From the NCBI RefSeq assembly GCF_003945595.2, contig NW_024103874.1, positions 3,234,001 to 3,298,000 on the forward strand: a DNA stretch of 64,000 nt, in the 5' to 3' direction. Position 1 is the first letter of the stretch. Each line of letters starts with the position of its first letter. This stretch comes from Pipra filicauda (taxonomy: Eukaryota > Chordata > Aves > Passeriformes > Pipridae). The notes beneath the pieces were generated by a model that saw only the letters and a list, made by a program, of their open reading frames with translations, was not told where the DNA came from and searched no databases. The translations under genes were made by a program, and so were the position numbers. Of the stretch, positions 49,945-63,344 are shown piece after piece.

Positions 49945-52900
49945 GTAATTTTGTTAATCGGTGATTGCTGTGGTGAGAATGGTTCTCTTTGTTTTGCCAC
50001 AGAAAAGCTGTACATTTTGATCCTGAGAATGAGTTGAAACAGATAGAATAGATTGTTCAAGTTCTGGGCTAGAATGCTTTCTGACTACCTACTAAATATA
50101 TATATATATTTGTATATATGTGTATATATATACACACAAATATATGCATCTTGTATGCTAATAGAAATGTATATGTAGTGGTATAAATATCAAAATTATA
50201 TTTTAAATAAGAAAAACAACCAAAGGCCCTCTCATTGAGTCTCTGTGGTGCTTTATGTCTCAAGACTCATCTCTCTGCATAGTGAATATAAGGGTTTTCT
50301 CCCCTCTTCACTAAGTTCTAGAGAGGGGCTTCTGAAGCTGTTTCATAAATGGGAGATAAAATGAGGACATGCAGTATTTCCATGTTCTCAGAATATCATC
50401 TGTGACTGTGGCTATCCCATGCTACTTGGGGACCTGTTCCAGTTTTAACAGTTTCCAGAAGTACAATGGGCAGAAGGTATTAAAAAGAATTACAGACTTT
50501 TGCAAAGATTGACAAAATAAAGCTGAAGGGATTTTCTCCTTCCTTGAAGACTAGGTTAGGTAATAATACCTCTGTGTGGTGTGCAGAAGGAACATTAATT
50601 TTAATCAAGTAGGGATAAGTACTTTTCCCTTTCTGTCTGTGATACGATAGACCTGAGAAGCAGTGGCAGAAAGACTTTGTTGGGTTTCTGGTTTGTAAAG
50701 CAAAAGGAGACAGACTGGTGGTTACTGTAAAAATACTGTTTTTTCTTCTCATAAAGTGAGGTGTAAGTAGAAGGTCAGAAGCAGAAAAGAATCCTATTTT
50801 CAATGCCATGATTATCCATTATCGTCATTGCATAAAGTTGAATACCAAATGCACTGGTATGGCAGCAGCAACTGGGCATTCAATTCATGTAAACTGAGAG
50901 AGTGTATTAATTCTAGAGTTAACTTCCAAGTATTGCCCTTTAAATTCTTAATAACAGATGAATGCATTTATCTTTTAATATCTTAAGATATTTTAAAAAT
51001 ACAAAAAATACACAGTGAAAGATGCCGACAAATAGTGGTCTCCCAGCGAAGCATCAAGTTGGATGCAAAACTTTAACTTCACGTAAAGGTCTTATTGTGC
51101 AAGGATGCTGAAGCGCTGTGAATGCTTTCTTATTAGCCCTCTGAAGTGGGTGAACTCACCCATGGTGATGAATTTCCATTTGAAATGAAATTCAAGCAAC
51201 TTCTGAATAGCAGCCTATATACTTCATCTCCCCTGTACTCACTGGGTTAATTGAGGTGGGTCTCACCTGGAAAAAAGAAGCCTTCAGAAGACTTATGTGC
51301 CAGTGCTCTTAATAGTATTCACAAAGACAGAATCTATCACCTAAGGACATTGATACTACAATAAATTGGAAGGAACTATTTCCACATCGCTCATGTATAT
51401 TGTATATAATGAGTCTCTGGGATGTCTCCACGCTGCTGATAAGCAGCCTGCAGCAAGGTAGATACAGCTCGTTTTATCGTGATTTCAGACTGCAGCGCTT
51501 GACTTCTGGGACTTGGAAACTTAGCAGCAAACCAAACAATGCCCTTCACAGGCACTGACTTTCCTGGGCTTCATCTCCAGTCCAAAGTCAGGTGATCCCA
51601 TGCTGTTTCCATGCTCTAGAGCTTTGCAAGGGCGCTTGTCACTGTTACGTAGCTGAATCGGTTCCTTGGACTTCAGCTGAAAATGAAGTCCAGCTTTAGT
51701 GCTCCTGCCTCACCACAGGTTCTGCTCTGAAATTATTTCAGAGGGAGTGAATTCTGACCATTCCCCAGGTGACCTTTTTTCCTCCTGTTTTTTCCACGTC
51801 TCTTCTAGAAAAGTCTCCCATCACTCTGCTGTGGCCACTGTGGTTGCATCCACCTTCATGCAGAAGCACTGTAGCATTCCCTTGGTGGGATTGGGTTTGC
51901 ACTAAGTGTCAGGATTAAGACTGTAAAAATGAGGTTGAGTCAGTCCAATTGACAGAGCTTTATCCAAGCAGTACAGTATCCAATTGCTGTAATAGGCTTC
52001 ATTTGGAACAGAGCAGAGAGGAATGAGAGGTTTAATAACAGGGTTCACTAAAATGTACATTACTACTGTATTACTTACATTGTGACCCAGTTCTGCTATT
52101 GTGAGCCTTATAAAAGATAAAATAGGTCATCAGATGGAGATAAATCAATGGAAGTAAAATTGAATGTGTTCATAATCATTTTAAGATTTTTATATGGGCA
52201 AAAGATTAATTAAATAGACAAAAGTAATTTTCAAAGAGCCTTTTTAATACTAAGTCTCAGATAAAAGGGCAAATGGAGAAATATATTGCAAAGCTTGTAA
52301 GTGGGGCCTAAAATTGCTTGTTTGTAGTTGCTCACGTGAACAGGAGGACAATTGCAGAAGGTCAGGGCACCACTGGGATCTTCATTATCTTCATTCTTGG
52401 CTTTGCTGACAGTTTGGCCCCAAACTTTGTGATTTCTCCTTGCCCCCACTTGACCAGGTGTTCAGGAGACCTGCTTTCCCCTGCAGCCGCTCGGGGCTTA
52501 TGTGGTTGGTGTCCAGACAGTGCTGAGTTGATTGTTAGTGCAAATATATCATGAGAGGGGAGAATACTATAGGACAAAAATGTGTTTGGTTGGGATCCTC
52601 AGAAATGCACCATGTGCATCATCCACCTCCTGCCAATTTTCCACGTACTGTTCGTGAAGTCATTCGAACTTTTGCGTGTTAAAGTACCCGATGTGCCATA
52701 GGACTGTTCATCCTCAGCTTGTCATTTAGGACATCCTGCCATGGAATTAAACAGTCCTACCTCTGTGCTAAAAGGTAAATAGACACTTAACCTCTGACAT
52801 TCTCCGTGATGTGATGATATAAAATAGAGAATGTTGTGTACATAACGGGAAACATGAAATTGAGGATTTGCTGATAGTTTAAAATGGTGCTTCTTTCTGG

Positions 52901-55184
52901 AGGGAGGAAAGCCAAGGTGAGTAGTGTTAAAAGAACTGCTTTACATGTGTTGATTTAAAATTTAAATTAATTCACCTTGGCCATGATTGCATCACTTTGC
53001 TTTTTGCTTTCTGCACGCATTTGGGCAGTCAACTTTCAGTGCTGAAATTCAAAGCCAAGCTGCATTTGTCACAGTGTGAAATCAACTGCATAGGCTGTGG
53101 AAGAAGAGAGAAAGCATAACTAATTGAATTTTAGACGTTTCACAAAATCGAGGCGGGGGTGGGAAGTGGTTCTTTCACTGATGCTGAGGCCCCACTCTTG
53201 TAGTAAACACCCAGGGAATCAGTGGGCGCCCGTGCAGGCACACGCTGTGGTATCACAGTACGTTTTGATGGTGGGTTGCTAAAAATCCAGCAACTTCCAT
53301 GCTCAGGAGCTGGTTGTCTGCCCTCCATAGATTTTCCTGAGTCCCAGATCTGCAGCCTTTGGTTGGTTGTCTCCATCTTAGCCTTGAGGACTGTGCCTGT
53401 GTTGTGGTACAGAGTGGAAATTCTCATTTCCAGGGATTTTTTTCTGCATGGCACGAACAAGGATATGATGCATTTGGCTCTGTATGTTGTGTGTGTAAAT
53501 AAGGTTGAAGTAATAATGACTTTTCAGAAATAATAAGCAAAACACCCTTCACCCCAAGCAGTTAGATTTATAGTGCCTGCTGTTGTTGTTAGGCATTAAG
53601 CTGTTTGTCCCCAGTTAGCATTTACATAATATGGGGTCTTACTGTTTTCTGCATCTTTGTGACTTCTGCTAATAAAAGAATTCTGACGTTGTGCTGGCTA
53701 TGATGGAAGATGTCAAACTGTTCATAGTGTCTAACCAAAAGGCTCCTTACGTGGCTTTGTGTTTTCGTTACAGACATGTTATTACAGCACAACTTCAGCT
53801 GCAGCAGACTGGTACTTTGCAAAAACAAGTTTTTTGCATTATTTAGCCCTGTAATCCGGTCAGAAGTACTCCTGAAAAACAGTTCCTGAGTTTGGGAACT
53901 GGTTTTGGTGTCAGCCCTCTTCCCCTTCTCCATGCAAAGACACAGGGAAGTACAGAAAATAGCATTTACTTTTCCCAAGAAGGGCTGCCTGAAAAGTGGG
54001 TTCAGGAGAAGGAAAGGATGTACTTTATAGTCACAAGATGTTGTAAGAGAAGGTTCTGCTCTGTCACCTGCTGTTGCAGTCACTAAGGTTTAATTTGATC
54101 TTTTTTAATATCATACCCAGGTGTCTCTCTCTTGCAATGAAGTGGTTAGCATAAATCTGCCATGTGCATTGGTATTTCATTTTTATTGGCTTTTATTTAA
54201 CTTGGTAAAAGGTAATCTGTTTTTATTAATTGAATCGCTCTCCCTCCTGCTTCTGGCAGGGACAGAACTTCCCTTGAAGTTCGAGGGGAAAAAAAATCAA
54301 ACAAACAAAAACCCCAAAACACTGATATAAGTGAAAGCCATGAGTTTTCTGTGTCTTCCACTGCTGTCCTTGCTGCTGCTGCCTGCAGGAGCTGCTTTAG
54401 TGGGCTCTCTGGGTGACTGCTGCTCCTGTGGGCTGCTCCAGCACTCCCTTTCTCCCCAGGTCACCCCCAACCTGCTCTGTGCTGGGCTTCAAGCATGTTT
54501 TGAGGTGACTCTTGACGAATCACCAGCTGGAAGGATGCTCTGGCCATTCCCCTCCGACTGTGGCCATCTGAGCTCTGTGTGGTGTGGACAGAGGTGCCTT
54601 TGAGCCCGTTGTGTCTGGGTGTTTGCTTGAGCCTTGCTTAAACACACTGAGCAGCAACTGATGCTGTTCCAAGTAGCTGGTGACAAATTTAAGAAGAATT
54701 TGTAGTAGTAGGGCAGCATTCATAGGGAAGTAGCTTTTGGTTGATAATCTTCAGTTTGCCCAGTGCCTGAGCTGAGCTATTATAAACCCTTCAGGAGTGA
54801 CTGCTCCAGCTGATTGATTTTTTTCAGGGTAGCCGAGACTTCTGAAAGGGAGCAATGAAGATTTGAATTCCAGCAGTGGTTTATTGCCTTGTGCAGAGGG
54901 AAGTAAATATTGATACAGAATGCTTATTTACTGAACAGGGGTAGTGTCAGCAAAATTAAGGTGTGTACTTTGCTCTTCATGGTAAAGAAGAAATAAAGGA
55001 ATTGATAGAGTTCAGAGTGATGGATGTGACAGTGTAATTCAACCCTGCCTGGCTTTCTTGTGTTTTCTTTTCTTCTCCTTGCTTCAAAGGTGTGACTGGG
55101 CAGGGATAGGAAAGAGATCTCCCTAAAATCTGATGGGGTTTTTTGTGTTGGTTTGTTGGGTTTTTTTACTTGGATGACATCACC
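49945..55184. other. Non-coding stretch, no gene recognised
   Basis: Contains the (TA)n/(TG)n block at 50096-50145 and otherwise unique sequence. A short CpG-retaining run lies at 52640-52695 (CACGTACTGTTCG, CATTCGAAC, TTTGCGTG, ACCCGATG). A 153-codon minus frame at 53622-54083 is unrecognised. Confidence 0.55.
50096..50145. repeat. Compound (TA)n/(TG)n/(CA)n microsatellite
   Basis: TATATATATATATATT, TGTATATATGTG, TATATATATA and CACACAAATATATG follow one another. The block is partly self-complementary and likely to be length-variable. Confidence 0.9.
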
Positions 55185-55415
55185 TCACAGAATCACAGAA
55201 TATGCTGAGTTGGAAGGGACCCACAAGGATCATCCAGTCCAACTCCTGGCCCTGCACAGGCTCATCCCCAGAAGTCACACTCTGTGCCTGAGATCATTGT
55301 CCAAATGCTTCTTAGCTCTGGCAGCCTTGGTGCTTTGCCCACTGCCCTGGGGAGCCTGTTCAGTGCCCAAAAACCCTCTGGGGGAAGAACCTCCTTCTCA
55401 TACCTACCCTCTCCA
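55185..55415 (-). mobile_element. CR1 LINE 3'-end fragment
   Basis: TCACAGAATCACAGAATATG is the octamer tail of CR1 in reverse complement. It continues into CTGAGTTGGAAGGGACCC, ACAAGGATCATCCAGTCCAAC, TCCTGGCCCTGCACAGG, GCCTGAGATCATTGTCC, CCCTGGGGAGCCTGTTC and CCCTCTGGGGGAAGAACCTC. This is the standard order of an avian CR1 3' region. It is better preserved than the fragment at 40.5 kb. Similarity fades near 55415, so the copy is 5'-truncated and non-coding. Plus-strand frames across it (up to 149 codons) are antisense artefacts. Confidence 0.9.
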
Positions 55416-58154
55416 ATGGGCTTCATGAGGGCACAAGGCTGGTCAGGATCCAAGTGCCTCAGCAGTGCATTTGAAATGCTGCCCTGCATTGGATTCAGTG
55501 CAGATGTGGCCAGAACTGCCCCAGTCTGGGTCACAGGGAGGAAAATCAGGCAGAGCTGGGAGCAGATCCCCAGACCCTCCTGCTCCTGGTGTTGCCATCC
55601 CACTGTGATGGGAGCACATCAGCCTTGGCAGCAGGTGCTGCACACATCCCACAGCCCCAGCAATGGATACCCCACAGCAGAGGGGGAAAATAAAGATGGA
55701 ATGAGTGTAACTTTTCTACCACCCAGCCAGTAATTGCTGCTGGATCAATGCCATGTATTAGCAGGACTGTGCTACGAGGGGAGTTTCAGCAGCATTGCAG
55801 TGTAGGCACTTCCACTGGGAATTAGCACAGTCATAAATGTAGGAGAGCTTAAAAAAGGAGTAGCAGGGGAAAAGTATTGTATATCTGTTAATTATAAACC
55901 ATAGATTGTACTCGCAGCAACAGCGTCGGGAACGAGTAGCTTATATTGTCCTATTTCCAGCAGCACTTTAGACTATGAAAACTGATTTTATTTTAAATGG
56001 TTATTTTATTTTCAGCAAGGCTTTGCTCAGTTTGCTCAGGAAAGGTTCACTGTCTAGTAATCATGTATAAAACAAAGCTTCTGACTCAGTGCTGGGGGTA
56101 TTAACCGTGGTGGTTTTATGATGATAGCCAGTAATTAAGGTCAGGGTTTCATTGTGCTGAGCACAGTGAAAACACATGCAAACAGACTGATAACCTCAAA
56201 TTGCTTACACTGGGAAGAGCTGAATAGTGCAATTGTCCTTTTGAAAAAGACAGTCCAGGTTGCTCAGACTTTGACTTTCTCCATGTAACAACAAGAATCT
56301 ATATAAGTAGAATTCAATACTGGTGGATGGGGTGGGAAGAGCACCAGTAAAGGTGATACTTGCACTAAAAAGAAGGTTTTAATTTTGCTAAAATAACACA
56401 CCACTCTCCCCCCTCCAAAAAAAAAGATTTTGCCTACAGTCAGAATTTCAAAGACACTTCTTTTTCTAACAACTCAACTTCCAAAATTGGGCTGTCAATT
56501 AATCGTATTTGTACATTTGGAGGCTTAAAGGCTGATATTAAGCATCTGCTCCATTACTATTTAGCTACCCAAACAGCTACATTGTAGTGCTGAACACTTT
56601 ATTAGTGTTTGTTCAGAGTACGTGCAGAGGAGGTTAGATAGCCTAGAAATTTTAAATGCTAGTTTGTCATCACAGATTGTTTGTCTACTTTTTTTATTCA
56701 TGGTAGAAGAGCATTTTATGCAGGCATAAAAAGAGAGGTATTTATCACACGTGCCCCTTCTTGGCCCCAGCCCATAATCACTGTGGTAGAGTTGAATATC
56801 AAGAGCTGGGTAATTCACAAATTGAGATATTGACAGAATTTTGTACAACTCATTTTTTTTTTGTTTGTTTCACTTGCATCTTTGATGGGATTTTAAACAG
56901 GGCAGTCTTTCAAAATTTCCTAAAAATAATTCCCTACCAAATTGTACAACTCCGCTAGGATGACAAGTTTTCTGCAAAATTGAAATTACTTACATGCTTA
57001 TTTCGGTGACTAACTGCAAAATTATCAAATGATGTGTTTTAATCCAATTACATTCTTACTGGAGTGAAACTTGCCTAACACTTCCCATGTACAGCCAGGG
57101 CTTGGGTTTCTGGCATGAGTTCTGTGTTATGAGCTCAACAGCATTTAAAGGCTTGTCAAGTTATCTGTTACTGCTTTTTTTGAGGTCTCAAAGACAGCCC
57201 TAAAATAAAAAAAAAAAAAAAGAGGAGTCTGATGGATTTCATATTACACTAAAGGAAATTATTAGCAATACCAAAGAGTTACAGAATTATTCTAATACTC
57301 TTAAATTTTGCGGCATCTGCGTGAAAATACTCATGAGGGAGGTGCGGACAGCGAGAAAAATTCATAGTAGTGGCAAGATTTCATATCTTTTATTTAAAGC
57401 TTTAGAGTAGAGGAAAAATAAAGGTGAAACACTGCAGCCTTATTTAAGAGATGTGCAGCTGAACAGGGTGTGTGATCACTAAAACTTGTGGGATGCTCCG
57501 TGAGGGCTTCTGGTTGTACGTCTGTGTGATGAAAAACCCTCTCCAGAAATGTAGAATCGAATTATGTCACGTTACTTTTTAAACAGCTCAGTGTTCGCAC
57601 ATGTTCTACCCTCATTTTCAGTTATGGAGTCTCAACACTTTCCCTTTTAAGACCTTTTTTTGGTTGCCGGTAACTTTGGCAAATAAATCATTCTCGTGAG
57701 TATTTTGCGTGGTGTGTGTGCCTGTGTGCGCCAGGTACTTTTTGGAAAGCTTCAATAACAGTTGCCCAGTCATACTCAACAATGTCCTTTGGTGAAAAAA
57801 CATCCTGTTTTTCCAAGCTTGTGTCATGTCCTTGCAGCTTTTAGGGTCTTGTGTAACAATGCTTTGGGGCAGGAACTTGACATTTGGCACACGGTTGGAG
57901 AAAGCAAAGAAACAACTTTTTCTTACAAAAGTTGCAACCAAATTTGCCTAGTCTTTGAGGAAAAAAAAAGTGTATTAACATTATCAGTATAGATGGGTTA
58001 AACTGTGGACTTGGTTGTAAACACCAGGCAGGATCGGTGTTGCTTTTCTTGGATTTTGCTGTCGCTTCCTTGGTGCCAACACAGGTGCTTGTGTAGCTGT
58101 GGAATGGAAATTAGCCCAGCAAAAATCCCCAGACTCACCTGTCAAACCCATCTG
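55416..58154. other. Non-coding stretch, no gene recognised
   Basis: Begins with about 300 bp of GC-richer DNA of unknown origin beside the CR1 fragment, then returns to AT-rich unique sequence. A15 lies at 57207-57221. A CpG-retaining patch (TTGCGGCATCTGCGTG, GGTGCGGACAGCGAG) lies at 57308-57355. Minus-strand frames up to 107 codons are unrecognised. Confidence 0.5.
57207..57221 (+). repeat. A15 homopolymer
   Basis: Fifteen consecutive A after TAAAAT and before GAGGAG. No retroposed body was recognised upstream. Confidence 0.85.
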
Positions 58155-58378
58155 TGGCCGTGTAGAGGCAAGGACGTTGAGCAGGGCAGTGTCAGATGCT
58201 TTACACACGTCCGGGTAGACAATGTCAGTCGCTCTTCCCTCATGCACCATCACAATAACACTGTTGTATTAAGGCCACCAGATTTGTCAGGCACAATTTT
58301 CCCTTCATGAGGCCACGTTGGCTGTCATCAATCACCTCCGTGTTTTCCATGTGCCTTAGCACAGTTTCCAGTATCTGA
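58155..58378 (-). pseudogene. Decayed CR1 ORF2 reverse-transcriptase fragment
   Basis: On the minus strand the 5' part reads ILETVLRHMENTEV, then MKGKLCLTNLVALIQQ. After a frame change between about 58265 and 58250 it reads VHEGRATDIVYPDVCKASDT and LLNVLAST. The order of a G-x-x-KG-x-CLTNL block, an EGRATD block and a Y-x-D-x-CKA-x-DT block is that of the jockey-clade LINE reverse transcriptase of CR1, around the first catalytic Asp motif. The fragment is internal: no 5' end or 3' tail is attached and the frame is broken, so it is not functional. It belongs to a different copy from the 3'-end fragment at 55.2 kb, since about 2.7 kb of unrelated DNA separates them. Confidence 0.8.
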
Positions 58379-60244
58379 AAGAATTATAATGAAGAAGAGC
58401 TAATTATAAAACAGGTAATAAAATAGCTTATTCAGGTGATGCTGTTTTATTACCATCTCATTATGATTAAATAATTCCTATTAAGTTCTGGATCAAAGAG
58501 AAATTTCTCACAGGAGAGTTTACAGAGTAGTTTAATGGAGTCTATTTATTGTGTAATCCCAGGGTGAGTATTGGCTTTTATACTGTCATATTAACTTATT
58601 GTGACAATTCTATGCAGCGCTCCCCACGAACCCTGGAGAGAGTAAGGGTGGGATTTTTTTATTTTCTTTTTTATAATACTGCTGACCAACAGGCTGCAGA
58701 ATCATTACTTTGCTGGAATATTTTGATCCTGAGCTTCTCTGGCTTTAAACCAAAGTGACAATAGGCTGTCTTAAGGCTCAGATTAAGGAAAAATATCTGG
58801 GCAGCTTTTCATGTTGTTTATGCTGATATTTAGAAGGATAGAGCCACAGGTTCTGTCTATCAAGGAGATAGAGAGCATTTAACTTTAAAACTAAACAAAA
58901 TCCCTGCAAAACTCTGCATCCCCTTACTCCCTATGCATGATGAGCACTTGGCACTTTCTTTTTCATTTTGCTTGGAGGGTTGATGGGTTCTGTGCTGGGT
59001 TTTGGTTGCAGGGTTTTAGGCTTGTGAAACCTCCTTTTGGGCTGAAATCTCCTAGGTTTGCTGTTTGACACATTCAGGCAGTGTGGCTGTCTCTGGCAGT
59101 CTGGAGTTGCCACAGCTTGGTGAGGCTGGACAGGAGATGAAGTGGTGATGGCTGCTGAGAAAATGCCATAAAAGTAACAAGTTAGAATCTTAAAAAGAGG
59201 AATTGGTGCAAAGGCATAACCCAGATAAGCGGAAATAGGAGCTCACCCAGGTGTGTTTGCACTCTGACATGCCACATTCCAGGGATCTGTTCCCCTTACC
59301 CTGAGCATTATTTACTTGACAGCTCAGTAACTTAAGGTGAAGAGTGTCCTATGCAGTGCCACTGTCATTGTGGGGGACATTGGTCCTCTGCCTGCTGTGT
59401 TTCACCCCCTGCAATCAAATAAGTTGGGTGGGAGTTAGGGAGGTTTCAAATCACCTTCATAATCAAGGAGCAGCAAACTGATCTTCAGGGTTCCCTCATC
59501 ATAAATGGTCTTTTAACCCTCCAGTTCCTTGAATAACATGAGTGTGAGAAAATGGCCCTTTTCACATTTAATGTATTAGTTTTTGTAGTAAATCCCATAA
59601 ACTCTTAGTGTTAGGAAAAAACAGCCTGAAAATGAGTGTTATAGATTCATGTGAGATAAAAGACAGTTTCAAACGAACCCAAGAGTTATGTCTGTGTTGT
59701 CTCATTTTAAGTCACTGAAATGATTTTGAGGGGAACTGACTCATGATGTTTGAGTACTTCAGGCTGAAACACTGGGCCTGGAACCAATACCATGTGATGG
59801 ATATGAACCATCTTTAAATGAAGAAGAGCTATTGAAATACTTGGCACAAACATTTCACAGTCATCTTGATTATTGGAAATGTTTGCACACATTTTTAATG
59901 TAGAATATCAAATGTATGTGCAATTTGCTCTGTTTGGTTCATAAGCTGAGAAACAAATATGTTTTAATGGAAAAAAAACTTCTAATGTATTTGCCTGGTA
60001 GATGAATTTGTTTGGGAATAGATCTTGCCTTGCTGTTTATACTCCCTATTTCTGAAGATCTGGTTTCTCTTATTCCCTAAGGAGGAAAGGAATTATTCAC
60101 TCATTTCCTTTCATTTTTTTAATTGAAGATTGCAGCAAGGAGATTGTTTAACTGTACTCAATTTATTTTCAGCGCTAATTATTGTCTTTCATCCCATGTA
60201 TTACAGTTACAGCTTACTGTTTTTGTGCAGCAGAGATAACCAGG
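58379..60244. other. Non-coding stretch, no gene recognised
   Basis: AT-rich unique sequence. Open frames are all under 80 codons and unrecognised. No repeat family was identified. Confidence 0.6.
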
Positions 60245-60560
60245 CAGAGGTTTGCGTGCGCGGCGTTGCTGAGGTGCTGTTCTCCCCCCAGCACACCTGC
60301 CAGCCACGTGTGCAACCTGCCTTTGACGTGGCTGCACTAATTAGGGACACATCTCTGTGAGCCACGGGGGGACGCAGCGTTCCGTGCCGTTAGGAGATCC
60401 TGGTTTGATCAGGAATCCTCCATTGCTGCTGGATTGGCTTTGTCAGGGCAGAGCCAGCTGGAATACGGTACCATGGCTCGCAGTTAATTTTCTAAAAAGG
60501 GCACGAAATTAAAGCTGAAGCCAGGCAGAGTTTCCACAACGAAAATGTTTTCAAGCTGTG
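60245..60560. promoter_or_regulatory. CpG cluster with E-box/CRE-like sites
   Basis: About sixteen CpGs occur in 300 bp, including TTTGCGTGCGCGGCGTTGC (about 60251), CCACGTGTGC (an E-box), TTTGACGTGG (CRE-like) and GGACGCAGCGTTCCGTGCC. The neighbouring DNA is CpG-poor. This may be a regulatory element; no start site or transcript can be shown. Confidence 0.25.
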
Positions 60561-63344
60561 GTTGTGCTCCAACTAACATTTGAACAACTGTGTTCCAACT
60601 GCAGCGACACAATGAAGCTCCTGCAGGTCAATACATACCTCAACAGCGCAAGTCAATTTAATAATGACTCATCTTGGAAAAGGCCCCTGTTTGCTTCCTG
60701 TAAAGGACAACCTGTGTGGTGCCCGTTTTTCCCTCGCTTTCCAAAGGGTAGATCCCTATGGTGCTGTTGGGATTTAATAAGTTAGATGTGTAAGTGTGGC
60801 TGTGCTGCCCTGTCACTGCGTCGGCCTGTAGAAATCTGGAGCAGTCAGATACGTCTAATCAACTGCTTCTTGGGCTCATTTCTTGATTACTAATTTTGCA
60901 TTGTGTTATTTGAATTGGTGCTCTGGGCTTAGGCTCCAAGACCTGCTCTAGCTCCTCCTGTTAGAAGAAATGCATCACTTGGACTCAGTTTGATTACGGT
61001 CAGTGACAGGTTTTGTTTGGATGTTTGCAAGTCACCATAGCTTCCTGGGGATCTAATCAGGGAACAAGCCTCTCAGAAGACTTCTTTGGGTGTAGATAAA
61101 GAAAAAAGTGCCTTTCTTTTGTGTGTGCTTGTCCTGCTGTGAGGCGATGCTTGCTGGAGGGTCCTTTGGGAAGTGTTTTGCATTCAGTGAAAGGTTCAGA
61201 ACACGCTGATTAATTAACTGTCATATTTTGGATGAAGCTTTGCTTCCTCCAAGAATTCTGATCAGTTCTCACCTGGTGCAAATGTGTTAGTCCCAAAATG
61301 CCTTTCTTTGTGAATGGAGACAAGGGAGACTTGGGGTTTCACTGGATATTGTGGATTCTGCTCTGGGTACCCAAAAAAGGAACTTGTTTACTCAATGCTG
61401 AGGGCCTCAAAATGTAAGTGCCTTTGCAAATCCGTGTCTTCCCCTTCCTTTGCTGCAGTTTCAGAGCCATAAAAGCATAATTCCACTTCTTTGCCTCCCA
61501 AGGGTTTAAGGGAATAAGTATTTTGTGGTGCTGCAGGTGGGTGCTGAGAGATGGAAGCCTGCATTAGGGTGGCCAGTGGGAGCAGGATAACTGGCACCGT
61601 GCAGGAGGGAGCCTGGAGAGAGCTAAACCTCAGGCTGTCAGGAGAAGGGATGAGGATGAAACTCCTGGCAGCTGGAATGAGGAGGACCAAAGAGCCCTCA
61701 TGACTTGGCAGTGGCTCAGGTTAATACTTGCTGAATAGAGCTGGAAATTGGACGTGGTAACTTCCTTCCCCTAGTATCACTCAGGGAAGCACGATTTTTT
61801 AAAGGAGGATTTAGATAAAATTGCTTATTAGTAAAGTGAGGATTATCCAGGATTTTAAAGTTTGTTCTTATCTCTAGTGTTGTTCAAGTGTGCAAACTTG
61901 AGGATATTTCAGTCCTTCATCATGGATGTTCAGCTGTAATAAGCCACAGACAGTCTTACTGGACTGAAACCTGTCTGTAGCTTGAGGGCTTTTGCAACTG
62001 TGGAAGATTCAGGATAGAATAGGAAGAAAAAGGTCTGCAGACTTTGTAGAGAAGAGAGTACAATTACAGGCCAGAGCATCTTTTCTTATTGTTCTTTGAT
62101 TCTTTTCTTTCTTTCTTCTTTTTGGCATCAAATGGATTACTGCCATTTTAAAGTGCATGAGTGAAATAGGGCTTTTTATAATTTGAACATTTTCTTCTCC
62201 CTTGAAGTGTCTTTCACTTAAACCATCAAATCCTGACAACTTCTCCCCACACCCACTTTTGCCATCACCAGTCACTGAGTGTGCTTGACATCAAAAAGAC
62301 CTCGTGGCTGTGTGAGCACTGAGAATTCTCACTGTTGCTGTTGTTGCTGTGCCTTGCAGTCGCTTGGAGCTCTGCCCCACGCTGAAATAAAGGTGGGGTG
62401 AAGTGGATATGCCCTCCTTCCCTTCCTGAATAATTTTTTGGCTGTTTGTGTCATATGGCAGCGCTTCAAAGGTGTGAATCTTGTCAGGGCAGAGTTTCTC
62501 GTGCCCATCTGTGGAGATGTCAGACATGGCCATGGCTAGAAGTCACTCTTGATGGAGCCTAGAGCTGGGTTCAGTAGGCTTTGCTAAAGGGTTTGTGGGA
62601 TGGTGTGGCATTTGTGGTGTCCCATCAGGAAATTCAGCTGACAGTCCCTTTCTGCCTACAAGTTTGGCTGCATGAATAACCTGAATAATTGATTTTCCAA
62701 GTTACCAACCAAAGCAGAAATATGTATTTCTTTGGATTGATGTGCTTTTAAAGTTTTTTCTCTCTTTCTCCCCATTTGAAATGGGAGGAGAGGCCAAAAT
62801 CAACAAAACTTGCCAAAAAAAAAAAAACCATTGAGGTGGGAGAAAAAAAGTTATGTCAGACAAGCGCTTCCATCACTCCTCATACAGGGTAGTCATTCCA
62901 GACACTTGTGGGAGAAGCAGTGAAGTGCTAAACGGGAGGAGCAGAGCTGTGAAAGGATGTTGTGCTTGAAGGATCTTTGTCCTCTGTGTCACCTACGAGC
63001 CCAGAGCTCAAAATGTGAAAGTTGCCAACTCGCCTTCCCTTCTCCTCCTGTAAGTCCTTGAATCTTGGGCTCAGCTATCTCATGTCTGAGGAGATCATCC
63101 TGATTTCCACATCCCTGAGAATCGGGGAGGAGCAGAGAGTGCTGGTGGTTTCTCCTGCTGCCACTGTTCTGCTCAGATAAAATAATCAAATACTCTCTGC
63201 AGAGGCTCTGGAGTCGGGTGTGTTATATTTGGGCACATCTCAGTGGGTTGAGCACCTCTTCTTGGAGCCATTCCATTCTGCACTGGAGACTGAGGCAGGG
63301 GTTCAGCCGTGTTTAAGGGGCAATTTCTCAGTCCTTTTCCAAGA
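60561..63344. other. Non-coding stretch with simple repeats
   Basis: Unique DNA with a (TTTC)n-like run at 62100-62123 and A13 at 62815-62827. Minus-strand frames of 80-100 codons (for example 61388-61690) are not recognised. Confidence 0.55.
62100..62123. repeat. (TTTC)n-like pyrimidine tract
   Basis: TTCTTTTCTTTCTTTCTTC followed by TTTTT. It is a short low-complexity tetranucleotide repeat. Confidence 0.8.

Noticed and set aside
53622..54083. 153-codon minus-strand open frame
   Set aside because: No domain resemblance and competing plus-strand frames; probably chance.
55284..55733. 149-codon plus-strand open frame
   Set aside because: Its first part is antisense to a CR1 3' end, which is non-coding.
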